Assembly: GCF_005405345.1 (NCBI RefSeq)
Contig: NZ_BJDW01000025.1
Location: 1 to 37,986 of the forward strand
Source of the DNA: Enterococcus viikkiensis
GTDB taxonomy: Bacteria; Bacillota; Bacilli; Lactobacillales; Enterococcaceae
DNA: 37,986 bases
Direction: 5' to 3'
Made by a program: the position numbers and the translations under genes. Below, one piece after another: positions 22,024 through 29,139 of this stretch (positions are counted from its first letter, which is position 1; every line of letters starts with the position of its first letter). The notes beneath the pieces are model-generated. The model saw only the letters and a list, made by a program, of their open reading frames with translations, was not told the DNA's origin and ran no database searches.

Positions 22024-22226
22024 CAACTGAAACATTAAATGCAACTGTAACGCCAGCTGAAGCGAGCGACAAGTCCGTTTCTTACAGTTCGAGTGATTCG
22101 ACAGTTGCAACAGTGACGCCAGTCCAAGGAAAGGTTACTGCTGTTAAAGCTGGATCAGCTACGATTACAGTGACAACATCCAATGGAAAAACGGCTACTT
22201 GTGCTGTAACGATTACTGAAGGTTAG
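21966..22226 (+). CDS. Immunoglobulin-like (BIG2) capsid extension, -1 frame
   Basis: Read as a continuation of the capsid protein after -1 slippage: [12 protein letters not shown], then about 75 residues of a BIG2 domain ([45 protein letters not shown]). It could be called as a separate 80-residue gene from a GTG at 21984, but there is no ribosome site and the domain's first strand begins before that codon. Such domains on virions are thought to help phages stick to surfaces or cells. It ends within a terminator hairpin. Confidence 0.8.
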   Translation, partial: SVDPNEVTLSKKTLSLTVGATETLNATVTPAEASDKSVSYSSSDSTVATVTPVQGKVTAVKAGSATITVTTSNGKTATCAVTITEG

Positions 22227-22250
22227 TCTTTTGACTAGCCTTTTTATTTT
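22221..22250 (+). terminator. Terminator after the capsid gene
   Basis: GGTTAGTC (22221-22228) pairs with GACTAGCC (22233-22240), one wobble, with a TTTT loop, then TTTTTATTTTT. A strong intrinsic terminator inside the late operon, overlapping the stop of the capsid extension. It probably lowers expression of connector and tail genes relative to the capsid gene. Confidence 0.8.
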
Positions 22251-22265
22251 TGAAAGGAGGCTGTC

Positions 22266-22667
22266 ATGGACTATTTAACGTTTGAGGAATACAAAGAACT
22301 TACTGGAAAAGGCGATGAGTCAAAGACAAACTTTGATAAATATTATCGCAAAGCAGTTGCTGTAATTGACAACATCACAAATCACTTTTATCAATTTAAT
22401 AATATTAATGAAGACAAGATTGCCTTTCGAGTTAAACAATACAAATTGGCTTTAAGTAGTCAGATTGATTATTTTTCGGAAATGAGTGCTGATACTTTTG
22501 AAAGTTTGAATAAGTCGCCACAGTCATTTTCAGCTGGTCGAACAAGCGTTTCTAACGGAAGTAGGTATAATTCTTCTGGCGCAAACGAAAGCAAGTCATT
22601 AGTTGCTGAAGACATCTATATTTATCTTGAAGGAACAGGATTGCTATATCGAGGGGTTCGCTCATGA
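22266..22667 (+). CDS. Head-tail connector protein
   Basis: Product of 133 residues, first of four small genes between capsid and tail tube. Features fit the gp6-like adaptor group: helical N-terminal half (FEEYKELTGKGDESKTNFDKY) and a C-terminal half rich in S, N and G. AAAGGAGG lies upstream. It should form the ring under the portal. The assignment rests mainly on gene order, with moderate sequence similarity to phage connector proteins. Confidence 0.75.
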   Translation: MDYLTFEEYKELTGKGDESKTNFDKYYRKAVAVIDNITNHFYQFNNINEDKIAFRVKQYKLALSSQIDYFSEMSADTFESLNKSPQSFSAGRTSVSNGSRYNSSGANESKSLVAEDIYIYLEGTGLLYRGVRS

Positions 22668-23005
22668 CGATGCCGAAACCACCAAAAGATTTCTTAGTCG
22701 ATTCTTTTGAATACAAAAAATATTTAGGTGAGGGCGATTGGAACGAACCCAAATATGCGGATCCAGTAGTTATAACCAGTTGTCGTATTGATAGAGGTAG
22801 CCAATACTCATTTGGTCCAACTGGTAAACAAGTGCTTTTTAATGGATTGATCTTTTGCTACGCAGGATTAACCAGTCCGTTGCCTGACTTTAAAAACCAA
22901 TCACTAGTGGTTTATGATGGTCAAAATCATACGATTACTAATGTTGTGCCGGTGACAGAAGCTTACTCTGATCAAATCTATTCTTATGAAATAGAGGTGG
23001 TATGA
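22664..23005 (+). CDS. Minor capsid protein, Minor_capsid_1 family (head closure)
   Basis: Product of 113 residues. It has recognisable segments of the family: KPPKDFLVDSFEYKKY near the start, PVVITSCRIDRGSQYS in the middle, and a beta-rich C-terminal part (NHTITNVVPVTEAYSDQIYS). It probably acts as head-closure or stopper protein. It overlaps the previous gene by four bases (ATGA) and the next by one or more. Confidence 0.8.
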   Translation: MTMPKPPKDFLVDSFEYKKYLGEGDWNEPKYADPVVITSCRIDRGSQYSFGPTGKQVLFNGLIFCYAGLTSPLPDFKNQSLVVYDGQNHTITNVVPVTEAYSDQIYSYEIEVV

Positions 23006-23331
23006 TGAGTGTTAAAGTCAACATTAAAGGCGTTCGAGCAAAGGTCAGTCCGCAAGCAATGAAGCGAGGGCGATATGCTTTAGGGAACCAAGCGATGGCA
23101 GATATGAATCCTTATGTACCAAAGAAAGATAATATTCTTAGAAATTCCGCTCACTTAAAAAATGACGGCTCTGCTATTTTGTATGAAACCAAATATGCAA
23201 AGCGTCAGTTTTATTTAAGAGGTAGAAAATACTCTACGCCGGGAACAGGCCCACGTTGGGATCTTAAAGCAAAATCGATTCACGGAAGATCATGGAAACG
23301 AGCTTTTTTGAAAGGGGCTGGAATTAAGTAA
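23005..23331 (+). CDS. Minor capsid protein, Minor_capsid_2 family (tail completion)
   Basis: Product of 108 residues, basic, with the typical pattern of the family: ALGNQAMADMNPYVPKKDNI, then LRNSAH and a C-terminal WKRAFLKGAG. Such HK97 gp10-like proteins complete the tail end or join head and tail. The second of two adjacent ATG codons (23005) is chosen for spacing to GAGG. The stop overlaps the next start (TAATGG). Confidence 0.8.
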   Translation: MSVKVNIKGVRAKVSPQAMKRGRYALGNQAMADMNPYVPKKDNILRNSAHLKNDGSAILYETKYAKRQFYLRGRKYSTPGTGPRWDLKAKSIHGRSWKRAFLKGAGIK

Positions 23332-23729
23332 TGGACTTTATCGACAGAATAAAAGACGCAATCAATACGATTGATGGATTGCCTATTCCGATTAAAAAAG
23401 GCTACCTTTCAGAGAAAGAGAGTTTAGTGATCTATCCTTTGCCAGGCAGTCAGGTAGTAACAGAGTATTATGACGGCATCAAAGACCAAGAAATTAACTA
23501 CGAGATCGCAATGAAATCCAAAAACGGCGATAGAATTGAGCAGTCTTTATGGCTAATTTCGGACTATCTCGAACAATTACAAGAAGTGCATAGCACGAAT
23601 GAATCATTCGAATTTAATAGACTAACAATAACGAGCAAGCCTTTCATTAACGATGCTGATGAACAAGGCTGGTTCGTTTTTTTGTTGGATTTTCAAGCAA
23701 AACTTACAACATTTGAGGGGGAAAATTAA
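23331..23729 (+). CDS. Minor capsid protein, Minor_capsid_3 family (tail terminator)
   Basis: Product of 132 residues, placed directly before the tail tube gene as tail terminators are. Conserved-looking parts are IDRIKDAINTIDGLPIPIKK, YPLPGSQVVTEYYDG and the C-terminal FLLDFQAKLTTF. It would cap the growing tail tube and bind the head side. Stop and next start overlap in TAATG. Confidence 0.8.
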   Translation: MDFIDRIKDAINTIDGLPIPIKKGYLSEKESLVIYPLPGSQVVTEYYDGIKDQEINYEIAMKSKNGDRIEQSLWLISDYLEQLQEVHSTNESFEFNRLTITSKPFINDADEQGWFVFLLDFQAKLTTFEGEN

Positions 23730-24211
23730 TGCTTTTAAAAATGGATTTACAAACATTTTCAAGAAATAAAAACGCAAAGCGTGAACATTATTTAGCTGAA
23801 TACACGCCTGGACAAGAAACAGCGCCGACATCCACCGATGAAAACTGGCTACGTTTAGCTAAATATATCAGCTCAATCGGTGATGATACCGACGAACAAA
23901 CAGATGATACAGGTTTCTACGATGGCGATGGCACACCAGAAACAACCGTAACGAGTGTCGCAGGAGCTTATAGTCCAGAAGGTTTCTATGATCCAGAAGA
24001 TGCGGCACAAGCTCTTGTGGCTGGCAAAAAATATAAGATTGGTGAAGGCCGAAAAGTTTGGCATAAAGTCGTTATGACAAATGGCGATACGTATATCGGT
24101 CGTGCAACCGTCACGGATATTATTGCCGGCGCTGGGGATGCGACAGAATATGAAGATTTCAGTTGCACAATTACATTTGATCGTATTCCAGACGTTACGC
24201 CAAAAAAATAG
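23729..24211 (+). CDS. Major tail protein (tail tube)
   Basis: Product of 160 residues, positioned between tail terminator and tail chaperones. It contains the tube-protein look: LDQ-like start (MDLQTFSRNKNAKREHYLAE), a central beta-rich region (WHKVVMTNGDTYIGRATVTD) and a final strand (FSCTITFDRIP). GAGGGGG lies upstream. The gene ends CCA-AAA-AAA-TAG, with seven A in a row. A -1 shift continues into a 90-residue fibronectin type III domain, so a longer form is expected as a minor component of the tube. Confidence 0.88.
   Translation: MLLKMDLQTFSRNKNAKREHYLAEYTPGQETAPTSTDENWLRLAKYISSIGDDTDEQTDDTGFYDGDGTPETTVTSVAGAYSPEGFYDPEDAAQALVAGKKYKIGEGRKVWHKVVMTNGDTYIGRATVTDIIAGAGDATEYEDFSCTITFDRIPDVTPKK
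24202..24208 (+). promoter_or_regulatory. -1 frameshift heptamer at the end of the tail tube gene
   Basis: A-AAA-AAA in the tail tube reading frame, immediately followed by the TAG stop. This is among the most slippery known heptamers. In the -1 frame translation continues ATA-GCA-CCC without a stop to 24480. No clear stimulatory stem was seen at short spacing downstream. Confidence 0.7.
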
Positions 24212-24480
24212 CACCCGACGCACCAACGATTAACGTCACTGCCGGTAACGGAAAGGTAAGTTATACACTTACTGATCCGGCCGGTGCTTCGGGAATTACT
24301 GGCTATAAGATTTTGTATCGAACAGGATCAGCTGCTTTTGCTGAAAAAGAAGTAACGGCTAAAACAGGAGAGATTACTGGATTAACGAACGGATCTCAAT
24401 ACGACTTTAAGGCTCAAGCAAAAAATGAAGTCGGTTATGGCAAAGAGAGCACCATTGTCAAAGCCACACCAACCGCTTAG
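24208..24480 (+). CDS. Fibronectin type III extension of the tail tube protein, -1 frame
   Basis: A 90-residue open frame without its own start codon or ribosome site, reached only by -1 slippage from the tail tube gene. The sequence has a clear FN3 pattern: APDAPTINVTAGNGKVSYTL, GITGYKILYRTGS, then ITGLTNGSQYDFKAQAKNEV with the conserved Tyr and Leu, ending VKATPTA. Such domains decorate tails of other siphophages and are thought to aid weak binding to cell surfaces. The combined protein would have 250 residues. Confidence 0.82.
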   Translation: MAPDAPTINVTAGNGKVSYTLTDPAGASGITGYKILYRTGSAAFAEKEVTAKTGEITGLTNGSQYDFKAQAKNEVGYGKESTIVKATPTA

Positions 24481-24493
24481 GGGGAAATAACAC

Positions 24494-24883
24494 ATGAAAG
24501 CTATTAATATTGACGTAAACCGCACCGGGTTTCCAGTGACATTAGCCGGAATCGAATTCTTTTTTGATTGTTCAACAGAGCATATCGAAAAGTATGAATC
24601 AAAATATGTTGAAGTAGAAAATAAGCTGAAAGAATTAGATGAAACTGATTCGGTCGAATCGCAAAAAGAAGCGTTAAAACTCGGTTACGATGTCATGCTA
24701 GGTGAAGGTGCCTTTAACCAGTTATATGAAAAGGTGCCGGACTTACTGGCATGGATCAATGCCTTTTTCGATTTGTCATCTGGCATTGGAAAAAATGTGG
24801 ACGAATTTAAAAAAGAGCAGGAACAAAAATCAAGCCAACTTAAAAGTAAATACTTGAGTAAGAAATCTAAGAAAAAGGGGTGA
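24494..24883 (+). CDS. Tail assembly chaperone (gpG-like)
   Basis: Product of 129 residues between tail tube and tape measure, the position of lambda gpG-type chaperones that coat the tape measure protein. It is helical with a lysine-rich end (SKYLSKKSKKKG). AGGGGGAAA lies upstream. The end reads A-AAG-GGG-TGA, a canonical -1 heptamer (24874-24880) before the stop. Slippage would fuse it to the next gene, as in the G/GT pair of many siphophages. Confidence 0.8.
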   Translation: MKAINIDVNRTGFPVTLAGIEFFFDCSTEHIEKYESKYVEVENKLKELDETDSVESQKEALKLGYDVMLGEGAFNQLYEKVPDLLAWINAFFDLSSGIGKNVDEFKKEQEQKSSQLKSKYLSKKSKKKG

Positions 24884-24888
24884 CAGCG

Positions 24889-25458
24889 ATGCGGTTAAAC
24901 GATCCGCTTGTTACCTCTTTTTCTTTTTGTGGTGAAACTTATCCGATTGACTTATCTTTTGACAATGTACTCGATGTATTTGATGTGCTGTCAGATTCAG
25001 CACTTTTTAAAGAGCAAAAGATTGAACTGGTTATTGATTTATTGGTAGAAGAGACTAATTTATCTATTATCGAAAAGTTGGAAATGTGGGAGTACATTAA
25101 ATCAAACTTTATTTTAATCGGCGACAGCGCCACTCCTGAAACTGATGAATTAGGAAACGAAATGCCGACGAAAGTTAGCAAAAAAAGCATAGATATTTCG
25201 TTAGATGCGAAGTATATCTATGCTTCTTTTCGCCAAATTGGAATCAATCTTTTTGAAGAACAAGGAAAGCTTTCTTGGCAAGAGTTTCAAGCTCTTTTAG
25301 AAAGCCTTCCAGAAAATACGATTATGCAAAGGATCATTCAAATTCGGAATTGGGAACCGCAAAAAGCAATGGACGCAAAAGAAAAACGAAAAATGCGAGA
25401 ACTGCAACGGAAGTACGCTCTTCCTAATACATTAAGAGAGGAGGAAGATGATGGCTGA
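24889..25458 (+). CDS. Gp15 family tail protein / second chaperone
   Basis: Product of 189 residues of the bacteriophage Gp15 family: LVTSFSFCGETYPIDLSFDN near the start and FRQIGINLFEEQGKLSWQEF in the second half. It may be made alone from ATG 24889 (AAGGGG upstream), or joined to the preceding gene by -1 frameshift (its frame is open from 24880), giving about 321 residues. Its 3' end overlaps the tape measure gene. Gene order fits the T part of a G-GT pair. Confidence 0.78.
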   Translation: MRLNDPLVTSFSFCGETYPIDLSFDNVLDVFDVLSDSALFKEQKIELVIDLLVEETNLSIIEKLEMWEYIKSNFILIGDSATPETDELGNEMPTKVSKKSIDISLDAKYIYASFRQIGINLFEEQGKLSWQEFQALLESLPENTIMQRIIQIRNWEPQKAMDAKEKRKMRELQRKYALPNTLREEEDDG

Positions 25459-28387
25459 TGGAACAGTAACAATAGTAGTGAACGTTAATGGCAAAGATGT
25501 CACTGGTCTAAACAAAACTTTAGACCAGTTGCAAGGTAAATCGGCTAAAGCTGGTAAGAGTATTAGAGATATGGCTCTTGCGGTCGGTGCTGTAAAAGCG
25601 GTTAGTGCTGTATTCAATGTATTGAAAAATTCAGTTGGTGATGCCGTATCACGTTTTGACACGATGCAGAAATTCCCAAAAGTGATGAAAGCTCTTGGGT
25701 TTAGCGCTAGCGATTCAAACAAATCAATCAAAAAGCTTTCTGACGGTATTGATGGACTGCCTACAAAGTTAGACGATGTTGTAGCAAATACGCAACAGAT
25801 GACAGCAATAACTGGTGATTTGGATAAATCGACAGACACAGTTTTAGCATTAAACAATGCCTTTCTAGCTTCTGGTGCTTCGACTGAGGATGCCAATCGA
25901 GGAATGCAACAGTTTAATCAAATGCTTTCGACAGGAACCGTTGACTTAGAGTCATGGAAAACCTTGCAAGAAACGATGCCTTTAGCTTTGCAAAAGACTG
26001 CTGAAGCGATGGGCTATACAGGAAAAACCGCTCAACGTGATTTGTACGGTGCTTTAAAAGACGGGAAAGTGACGTTCGAAGACTTCCAAACCCAATTAAT
26101 TAAGTTAGGTACTGGTACTGGTGATTTGGCAAAACTAGCAAAAGAAAATAGCTTAGGATTAGCTACCTCATTCGGGAACTTGAAAAACTCTATTTCAAAA
26201 AATTTAGCAAATATTTTAACTAAGTTCGATGAAATTGTTAAAAAAGTTTCAGGCAAAACGATTGCACAACATATCGATGGTTTAAAAGGAATTATTAACT
26301 CTGCTGGTGAAGCAATTGTTAAATCAATGGATAATATTATTCCGATAATTGAAAAAGTAACCGGATTTGTAAAAGAAAATGCTACTGCATTTAAGATTTT
26401 AGGTGGAATTCTAATAGGCGTCGTAGCCGGGTTTGTTGCTTTTCAAAGTACCGTCGCTATTATGAATAGCGTTTCTAATGCTATCAAAGGCATAAAAACA
26501 GCTTTTTCAGTTATGAAGGCTGCAATCCTGACAAATCCATTTGCTTTGCTGATTGCTGGTGTTGCTGCGTTGGCAGCAGGGATGGCATATCTTTACAAGA
26601 CAAATGAAAAATTCAAGGCGTTTGCCGACGGAATCATTGGTGAAACAGGGAAAATGATCAGTAACTTTCTTCGTTCTAGAGAAGTAACGGAGTTATTAAG
26701 GAAAGCGATGGATGCCATTTCGGGTATCGGTCAAAAAATTGCGGGTGTATTTTCATCTATTGTCGGGGCCGTCACTAAGAGTAATTCTTCGTTTGATGGG
26801 TCTAATGTTTTATTATCCGCATTTAAGTTTATACTTTCTAGTTTGCTGGGACCGCTAGGATTAGTGGGCAAGGCATTAGATTTTCTAGCTAAAATTGTAG
26901 GAAACGGAAGTATAGAAAGTGGAATAGATAAGATACTTGAGTCTATTTCTGGGTTATCTGGGGGTATAAAAACATACGGACCGCAATTAGGCCAATCGTT
27001 TGGTACTGCAATTCAAGGGATTTTAAGTACGATTGCTTCTGCCTTACCTGGCATTATCGCTGGAGGGTTACAAATCGTTAGTGGTCTAATTATGGGGATT
27101 GCGCAAGGTTTACCATCTTTGACCGCTGCAATCGTTCAACTGATTGGGTCATTAACAATGACGATCGTCACGTTGATTCCAACCTTAGTAGCGTCAGCAA
27201 CGATGATAATAACTGCATTGCTTTCTGCTTTAGCTACTGCGCTCCCGCAGTTATTAGCAGCAGGCGTTGCTCTAATCAATTCTTTGTTACAGGGTATTAC
27301 ACAACAACTTCCTTCCTTAATCGCTAATGGATCTGCTTTAATCGTAGCTTGGTTAGGTGCATTAACGCAACATTTACCAGAGATAGTAGCCGCTGGGATG
27401 GAACTATTAAGCCAGTTTCTACAAGGAGTAGCGTCTAAAATTGGAGATGTCACTAATGCAGCGATTTCAGTCATTGTCAATTTCGCCAAAGCAGTTAATA
27501 GTCGAATGGGAGATATTGTTAACACGGCAGTTGATCTTGTTCTTAACTTTGCCAAAGCGATTACCTCTAGAATGCCTGATATTATCAAAGTCGGTGTTGA
27601 TTTAATTGTTAGCATACTTCAAGGGATCTCTAACAATCTTGGTCGGATTATTGATGCTGCTATTAATCTTATAGTCGTATTCTTACAAGGAATTGCAAGA
27701 AAGATTTCTCAAGTAGTAGATGCAGCAATGGGCATTGTAGATGCGTTGGTTCGCGGAGTGTTACAAGCTCAAGGAAGATTAATGGATGCTGCTATTGAGC
27801 TTATTAATGGGTTTGCGAATAATATTCGCAATCGTAAATCTGATATTCAAAATGCCGGAAGAAATTTGTTAGAAGCTCTTTTGGGTGTATTTGTTCCAGA
27901 TTCATTATGGAGCGCTGGTAAAAATTTGATTTTTGGTTTTGCTAATGGGATTGCCGATGCGGCATCTTTTGCAGTACGTGCAGCATCTAGAGTAGCTAGG
28001 AATGCAGTAGATGCAGTTAAAAGCGCATTAGGGATACATTCGCCATCAAGAGTATTTAGAGACCAAGTTGGTAAATATATTCCTCAAGGGATTGCGGTTG
28101 GTATTGAAGCAGATGCTGATACAGCTTATAAAGCAATGCAGAGTTTATCTAATGGTTTATTCGATGATATTACTCCAGAAGTCGCACTTGGAGCAAATAG
28201 AGTTGGTTTAGCTAATTCAGCTGGATCGATTATCAATAATTCTTCCAATTCTAAAACGTTTAGCCCATCCGTCAACATCAATATCGATAAAGCGGACATG
28301 AGCAGCGAACGAAGTATTGAAGAACAATCAGAAGAGTTGGCACAATTGACAGCAAGACAATTAAAGGGGCGTTTAGGATGGACTTAA
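25451..28387 (+). CDS. Tape measure protein
   Basis: Longest gene of the window, 978 residues. It sets tail length and leaves the tail with the DNA. The N-terminal part has the conserved tape-measure region (FDTMQKFPKVMKALGFSASD, LDDVVANTQQMTAITGDL, QTMPLAL-type segment). The middle has strongly hydrophobic segments (about 310-370 and 510-600). Residues about 600-850 contain repeated units of the type I-x-x-A-x-x-L-I-x-x-F-L-Q-G-I. The end carries an ALGIHSPSRVF motif typical of these proteins. At roughly 0.15 nm per residue a tail near 150 nm would be expected. The second ATG is preferred by spacing to AGGAGG. Confidence 0.93.
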   Translation: MADGTVTIVVNVNGKDVTGLNKTLDQLQGKSAKAGKSIRDMALAVGAVKAVSAVFNVLKNSVGDAVSRFDTMQKFPKVMKALGFSASDSNKSIKKLSDGIDGLPTKLDDVVANTQQMTAITGDLDKSTDTVLALNNAFLASGASTEDANRGMQQFNQMLSTGTVDLESWKTLQETMPLALQKTAEAMGYTGKTAQRDLYGALKDGKVTFEDFQTQLIKLGTGTGDLAKLAKENSLGLATSFGNLKNSISKNLANILTKFDEIVKKVSGKTIAQHIDGLKGIINSAGEAIVKSMDNIIPIIEKVTGFVKENATAFKILGGILIGVVAGFVAFQSTVAIMNSVSNAIKGIKTAFSVMKAAILTNPFALLIAGVAALAAGMAYLYKTNEKFKAFADGIIGETGKMISNFLRSREVTELLRKAMDAISGIGQKIAGVFSSIVGAVTKSNSSFDGSNVLLSAFKFILSSLLGPLGLVGKALDFLAKIVGNGSIESGIDKILESISGLSGGIKTYGPQLGQSFGTAIQGILSTIASALPGIIAGGLQIVSGLIMGIAQGLPSLTAAIVQLIGSLTMTIVTLIPTLVASATMIITALLSALATALPQLLAAGVALINSLLQGITQQLPSLIANGSALIVAWLGALTQHLPEIVAAGMELLSQFLQGVASKIGDVTNAAISVIVNFAKAVNSRMGDIVNTAVDLVLNFAKAITSRMPDIIKVGVDLIVSILQGISNNLGRIIDAAINLIVVFLQGIARKISQVVDAAMGIVDALVRGVLQAQGRLMDAAIELINGFANNIRNRKSDIQNAGRNLLEALLGVFVPDSLWSAGKNLIFGFANGIADAASFAVRAASRVARNAVDAVKSALGIHSPSRVFRDQVGKYIPQGIAVGIEADADTAYKAMQSLSNGLFDDITPEVALGANRVGLANSAGSIINNSSNSKTFSPSVNINIDKADMSSERSIEEQSEELAQLTARQLKGRLGWT

Positions 28388-29139
28388 CGAATTATCCATA
28401 TTTCCAATTTAGAGGGAAAAAATCAAATGACTTCAAAATGCGAATCAGAAATGAAATGGAGTTTGTAATCCCAGAAGCCTCTTTAAATTTCAGCGATGTT
28501 GATGGTAGAAATTCCGAAGTTATTTTTGATCGTGGGAAGTACAAAGATATAGAAAAGGTATTTCCAGTAAGGATTTATAAAGAATCAAATAGTACGATAG
28601 CCACACAGCTAAGAAATATTGCTGGGTGGCTGTATTTATCTCACGACTATTCTCCATTAATTTTTAGCGAATACGGTGAATATTACTATAAAGCTCTTGG
28701 TTACAGCGGTACTTCTGCTCATGACAAAGTGCGAGAGTGGCTTGATATTGACTTTACGCTCAAATGTCAGCCTTTTGTTTTTCGTTTGGACGGCGAAGAC
28801 GAACGAGAAATCATGAGTGGTAAATCTATTTCAAATCCTGAGCCAATAAGTAGCCTGCCAATCGTAACATTTAACAAGACAACCGCGACGGCTGACAGCA
28901 ATATCTACATTAACGGCACGCAATTCCGCATCGCAAAAGAAGCAGGTACAGGGATTATCACTATTGATAGTGAGACAGGGATCGCTTATAAAGATGGCGG
29001 AGTTAACGTATCGAAATATTGCTTAATGAACAATTCTGGTTATAACCCGATCACACTCGAACCAGGTAAAAATGAAATATCTTTTAACAATATTGATCAA
29101 TTTAAAATTAAACCAAGATGGAGGAATCTAGCTGTATGA
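28378..29139 (+). CDS. Distal tail protein (Dit)
   Basis: Product of 253 residues of the Sipho_tail/Dit family. It forms the hub at the tail tip on which the baseplate is built. The N-terminal belt domain is at about 1-135 (FQFRGKKSNDFKMRIRNEME, then VFPVRIYK and LRNIAGWLYL), followed by a galectin-like C-terminal part (NTTATADSNIYINGTQFRIA-like region). It starts within the tape measure 3' end, and its stop overlaps the next start. Confidence 0.88.
   Translation: MDLTNYPYFQFRGKKSNDFKMRIRNEMEFVIPEASLNFSDVDGRNSEVIFDRGKYKDIEKVFPVRIYKESNSTIATQLRNIAGWLYLSHDYSPLIFSEYGEYYYKALGYSGTSAHDKVREWLDIDFTLKCQPFVFRLDGEDEREIMSGKSISNPEPISSLPIVTFNKTTATADSNIYINGTQFRIAKEAGTGIITIDSETGIAYKDGGVNVSKYCLMNNSGYNPITLEPGKNEISFNNIDQFKIKPRWRNLAV

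Noticed and set aside
21984-22226. Independent 80-residue BIG2 gene starting at GTG 21984
   Set aside because: No ribosome site, and the domain's first strand begins upstream in the same frame. A -1 extension of the capsid gene explains it better.
25432-25896. Long antisense frames within the tape measure gene (also 27136-27615)
   Set aside because: They mirror a codon-biased, repeat-rich gene on the other strand and lack ribosome sites.
27400-28000. Repeats in the tape measure gene as a mobile or regulatory repeat
   Set aside because: They are imperfect repeats at the protein level, normal for tape measure proteins.
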